Source: Planctomycetota bacterium
Lineage (GTDB): Bacteria; Planctomycetota; Phycisphaerae; WQYP01; JAJZKY01
DNA: 6,081 nucleotides
NCBI GenBank assembly: GCA_021803885.1
Contig: JAJZKY010000312.1
Coordinates: 1-6,081 of the forward strand
Direction: 5' to 3'
Part shown: piece by piece, positions 5,032-6,081 of the stretch
Layout of the letters: every line of letters begins with the position of its first letter
Position numbering within the stretch: the first letter of the stretch is position 1
Program-made: the position numbers and the translations under genes
The notes under the pieces: model-generated
What the model saw: only the letters and a program-made list of their open reading frames with translations
Told to the model about the DNA's origin: nothing
Database searches by the model: none

Positions 5032-6081
5032 TCGCACTGGGACCGAACTTCGCAACCGGCTCGCGGCGCCGCAGAACCTTCGAGGCGATTGATTGCGACT
5101 TTGAGTTGACCATCTTTGCCAGTTCGCCGTTCGCGCCAATCGAATTCAACCAGTTCATCCGGCTCAATAGGCGTGCCTTCGAGAATCGATCCTTTCCATG
5201 TGTAATAGGCGCCTGTAGGCAAGGCCAGCCTAAAACCGTGGCCCACCTTGACAGAGGTGGCGGATAGAAGCCGGCCGGCGGTCTTTTCGCCAACAACTGT
5301 GGCGAGATGATTCTCTCGTGCAAACGCCACAATCATTTCAGCTGCGCTTGCCGTATGACGGTCTGCCAGCAGAACGACTCGCCCATGGAAGCTCTGCTTG
5401 CCCAGCCCCTCGGTTTCGAGAACGACCGGCTTCTTCCGAACCATTGCGGGAGCGAACTGCAGCGCAAGCATCCAGAGAAACCTCGTTGAGTCAGGTATCC
5501 GCGAGAATCGCGGGAAACGATGCTTCTCCGTTTCGAGCTTGGCCATCAACCGTCGGCGATCCAGAGCAAATCCCACCGGGACTTTTCCGGGCGTTAGCAG
5601 GCTCATCACGCGCAAGGCGGCGATCCCCCCGCCCGTATTCCCGCGAAGATCGACGATGAGGCCCTCCACTGAACCCAGTTCCCGAATTGCCCGGATGATC
5701 TCATTGGCTACCTCGACCCCCACCATGCCTGGAAACATGGCGATCTTTACGTAGCCGATGGAGTCTTCCAAATGCCGAGCTTCGACGAGCGTGGGTTCAA
5801 TGAAATGAAGTTTTTTTCCTTTGGGGCGAGCCACATTGACGGACACTGTGCGTCTCTCGGATTCGAGAGCGACAACTTCGACCGCGGTCCTTCCTCCCAT
5901 GGGAAAGACCGGGTGTTCGGGCGGATTGATTTCGCGGCCTGCCACACTGAGAAGGATGTCACCCGGCTCGATACCGGCGACCGCCGCCGCCCCACCGGCA
6001 TGAACGTCCTGGAAGATCCAGCGCCTTCCGTGCGGCGTTTCATCCTCCATGTAAGTGGCGCTGAGAGCGGCGCGGCTCGAT
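5016..6081 (-). CDS. S41-family peptidase (C-terminal-processing-protease-like) with PDZ domain, N-terminus off the right edge
   Basis: The frame is open to the window edge (SSRAALSATY precedes the first in-window Met at 6050), so the true start is outside. Numbering from that Met: a PDZ domain at about 10-75 (AAVAGIEPGDILLSVAGREI), then the S41 core with IGYVKIAMFPG (98-108), EGLIVDLRGNTGG (129-141) and the nucleophile motif HTASAAEMIV, giving catalytic Ser235. GEKTAGRLLS follows at 254-263. In CtpA/Tsp enzymes the general-base Lys lies 25 residues after the Ser in a GKG motif; here that place is R260, so the canonical Ser-Lys dyad seems absent. K256 is the nearest lysine. S41 members with a TAG motif here and no Lys exist (tricorn-like or IRBP-like branches). 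The C-terminus has YYTWKGSILEGTPIEPDELV, usual for the family. No signal peptide can be assessed. Likely role: cleavage of exported proteins, substrate unknown. The last codons overlap the HTH gene on the other strand. Confidence 0.88.
   Translation of the reverse strand, partial: SSRAALSATYMEDETPHGRRWIFQDVHAGGAAAVAGIEPGDILLSVAGREINPPEHPVFPMGGRTAVEVVALESERRTVSVNVARPKGKKLHFIEPTLVEARHLEDSIGYVKIAMFPGMVGVEVANEIIRAIRELGSVEGLIVDLRGNTGGGIAALRVMSLLTPGKVPVGFALDRRRLMAKLETEKHRFPRFSRIPDSTRFLWMLALQFAPAMVRKKPVVLETEGLGKQSFHGRVVLLADRHTASAAEMIVAFARENHLATVVGEKTAGRLLSATSVKVGHGFRLALPTGAYYTWKGSILEGTPIEPDELVEFDWRERRTGKDGQLKVAINRLEGSAAPRAGCEVRSQCDQALL

Noticed and set aside
1..6081. CRISPR array, tRNA, rRNA, toxin-antitoxin or other defence system
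   Set aside because: No regularly spaced repeats, cloverleaf-like sequence, rRNA stretches or recognisable defence proteins were seen on either strand.

Overview
The window most resembles a chromosomal segment of an Acidobacteriota bacterium (Terriglobia-like). The reasons are a C-terminal piece of an Oar-like TonB-dependent receptor of the type expanded in that phylum, an exported TPR protein directly behind it, and moderately GC-rich coding DNA. This placement comes from recalled family features, not from a search.

Layout, left to right. At 1-108 (minus) there may be the first codons of a gene running off the left edge. At 147-1781 (minus) is a secreted or periplasmic TPR protein. Four bases upstream of it lies the last ~197 codons of an Oar-like TonB-dependent receptor (1786-2378), whose other several hundred residues are missing. 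Exactly where the receptor stops, a ~290-bp remnant of an IS3-like insertion sequence begins (2379 to ~2670). It holds only the C-terminal end of the transposase, with an amber stop in place of a conserved Trp. On its far side, the intact end of a membrane anti-sigma factor gene (2675-3391) begins almost at once, preceded by an overlapping sigma-70-like factor gene (3378-3956). All these genes are on the minus strand.

A 382-bp gene-free divergent region (3957-4338) separates the sigma gene from a plus-strand gene (4339-5031) for a putative DNA-binding protein with three helix-turn-helix-like segments. That gene overlaps tail-to-tail by 16 bp with a minus-strand S41-family PDZ protease gene (5016 to the right edge), whose N-terminus lies outside the window.

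How they fit: sigma factor and anti-sigma factor form a translationally overlapping pair. The order sigma, anti-sigma, [IS remnant], TonB-dependent receptor, TPR protein recalls FecI-FecR-FecA cell-surface signalling. The receptor is now decapitated, and the IS scar may also have joined loci that were not originally neighbours, so this link is inference. The main points of interest are the scar, the divergent sigma/anti-sigma pair, the three-HTH protein and an S41 protease that seems to lack the usual catalytic lysine. I see no CRISPR array, tRNA, rRNA or defence system.
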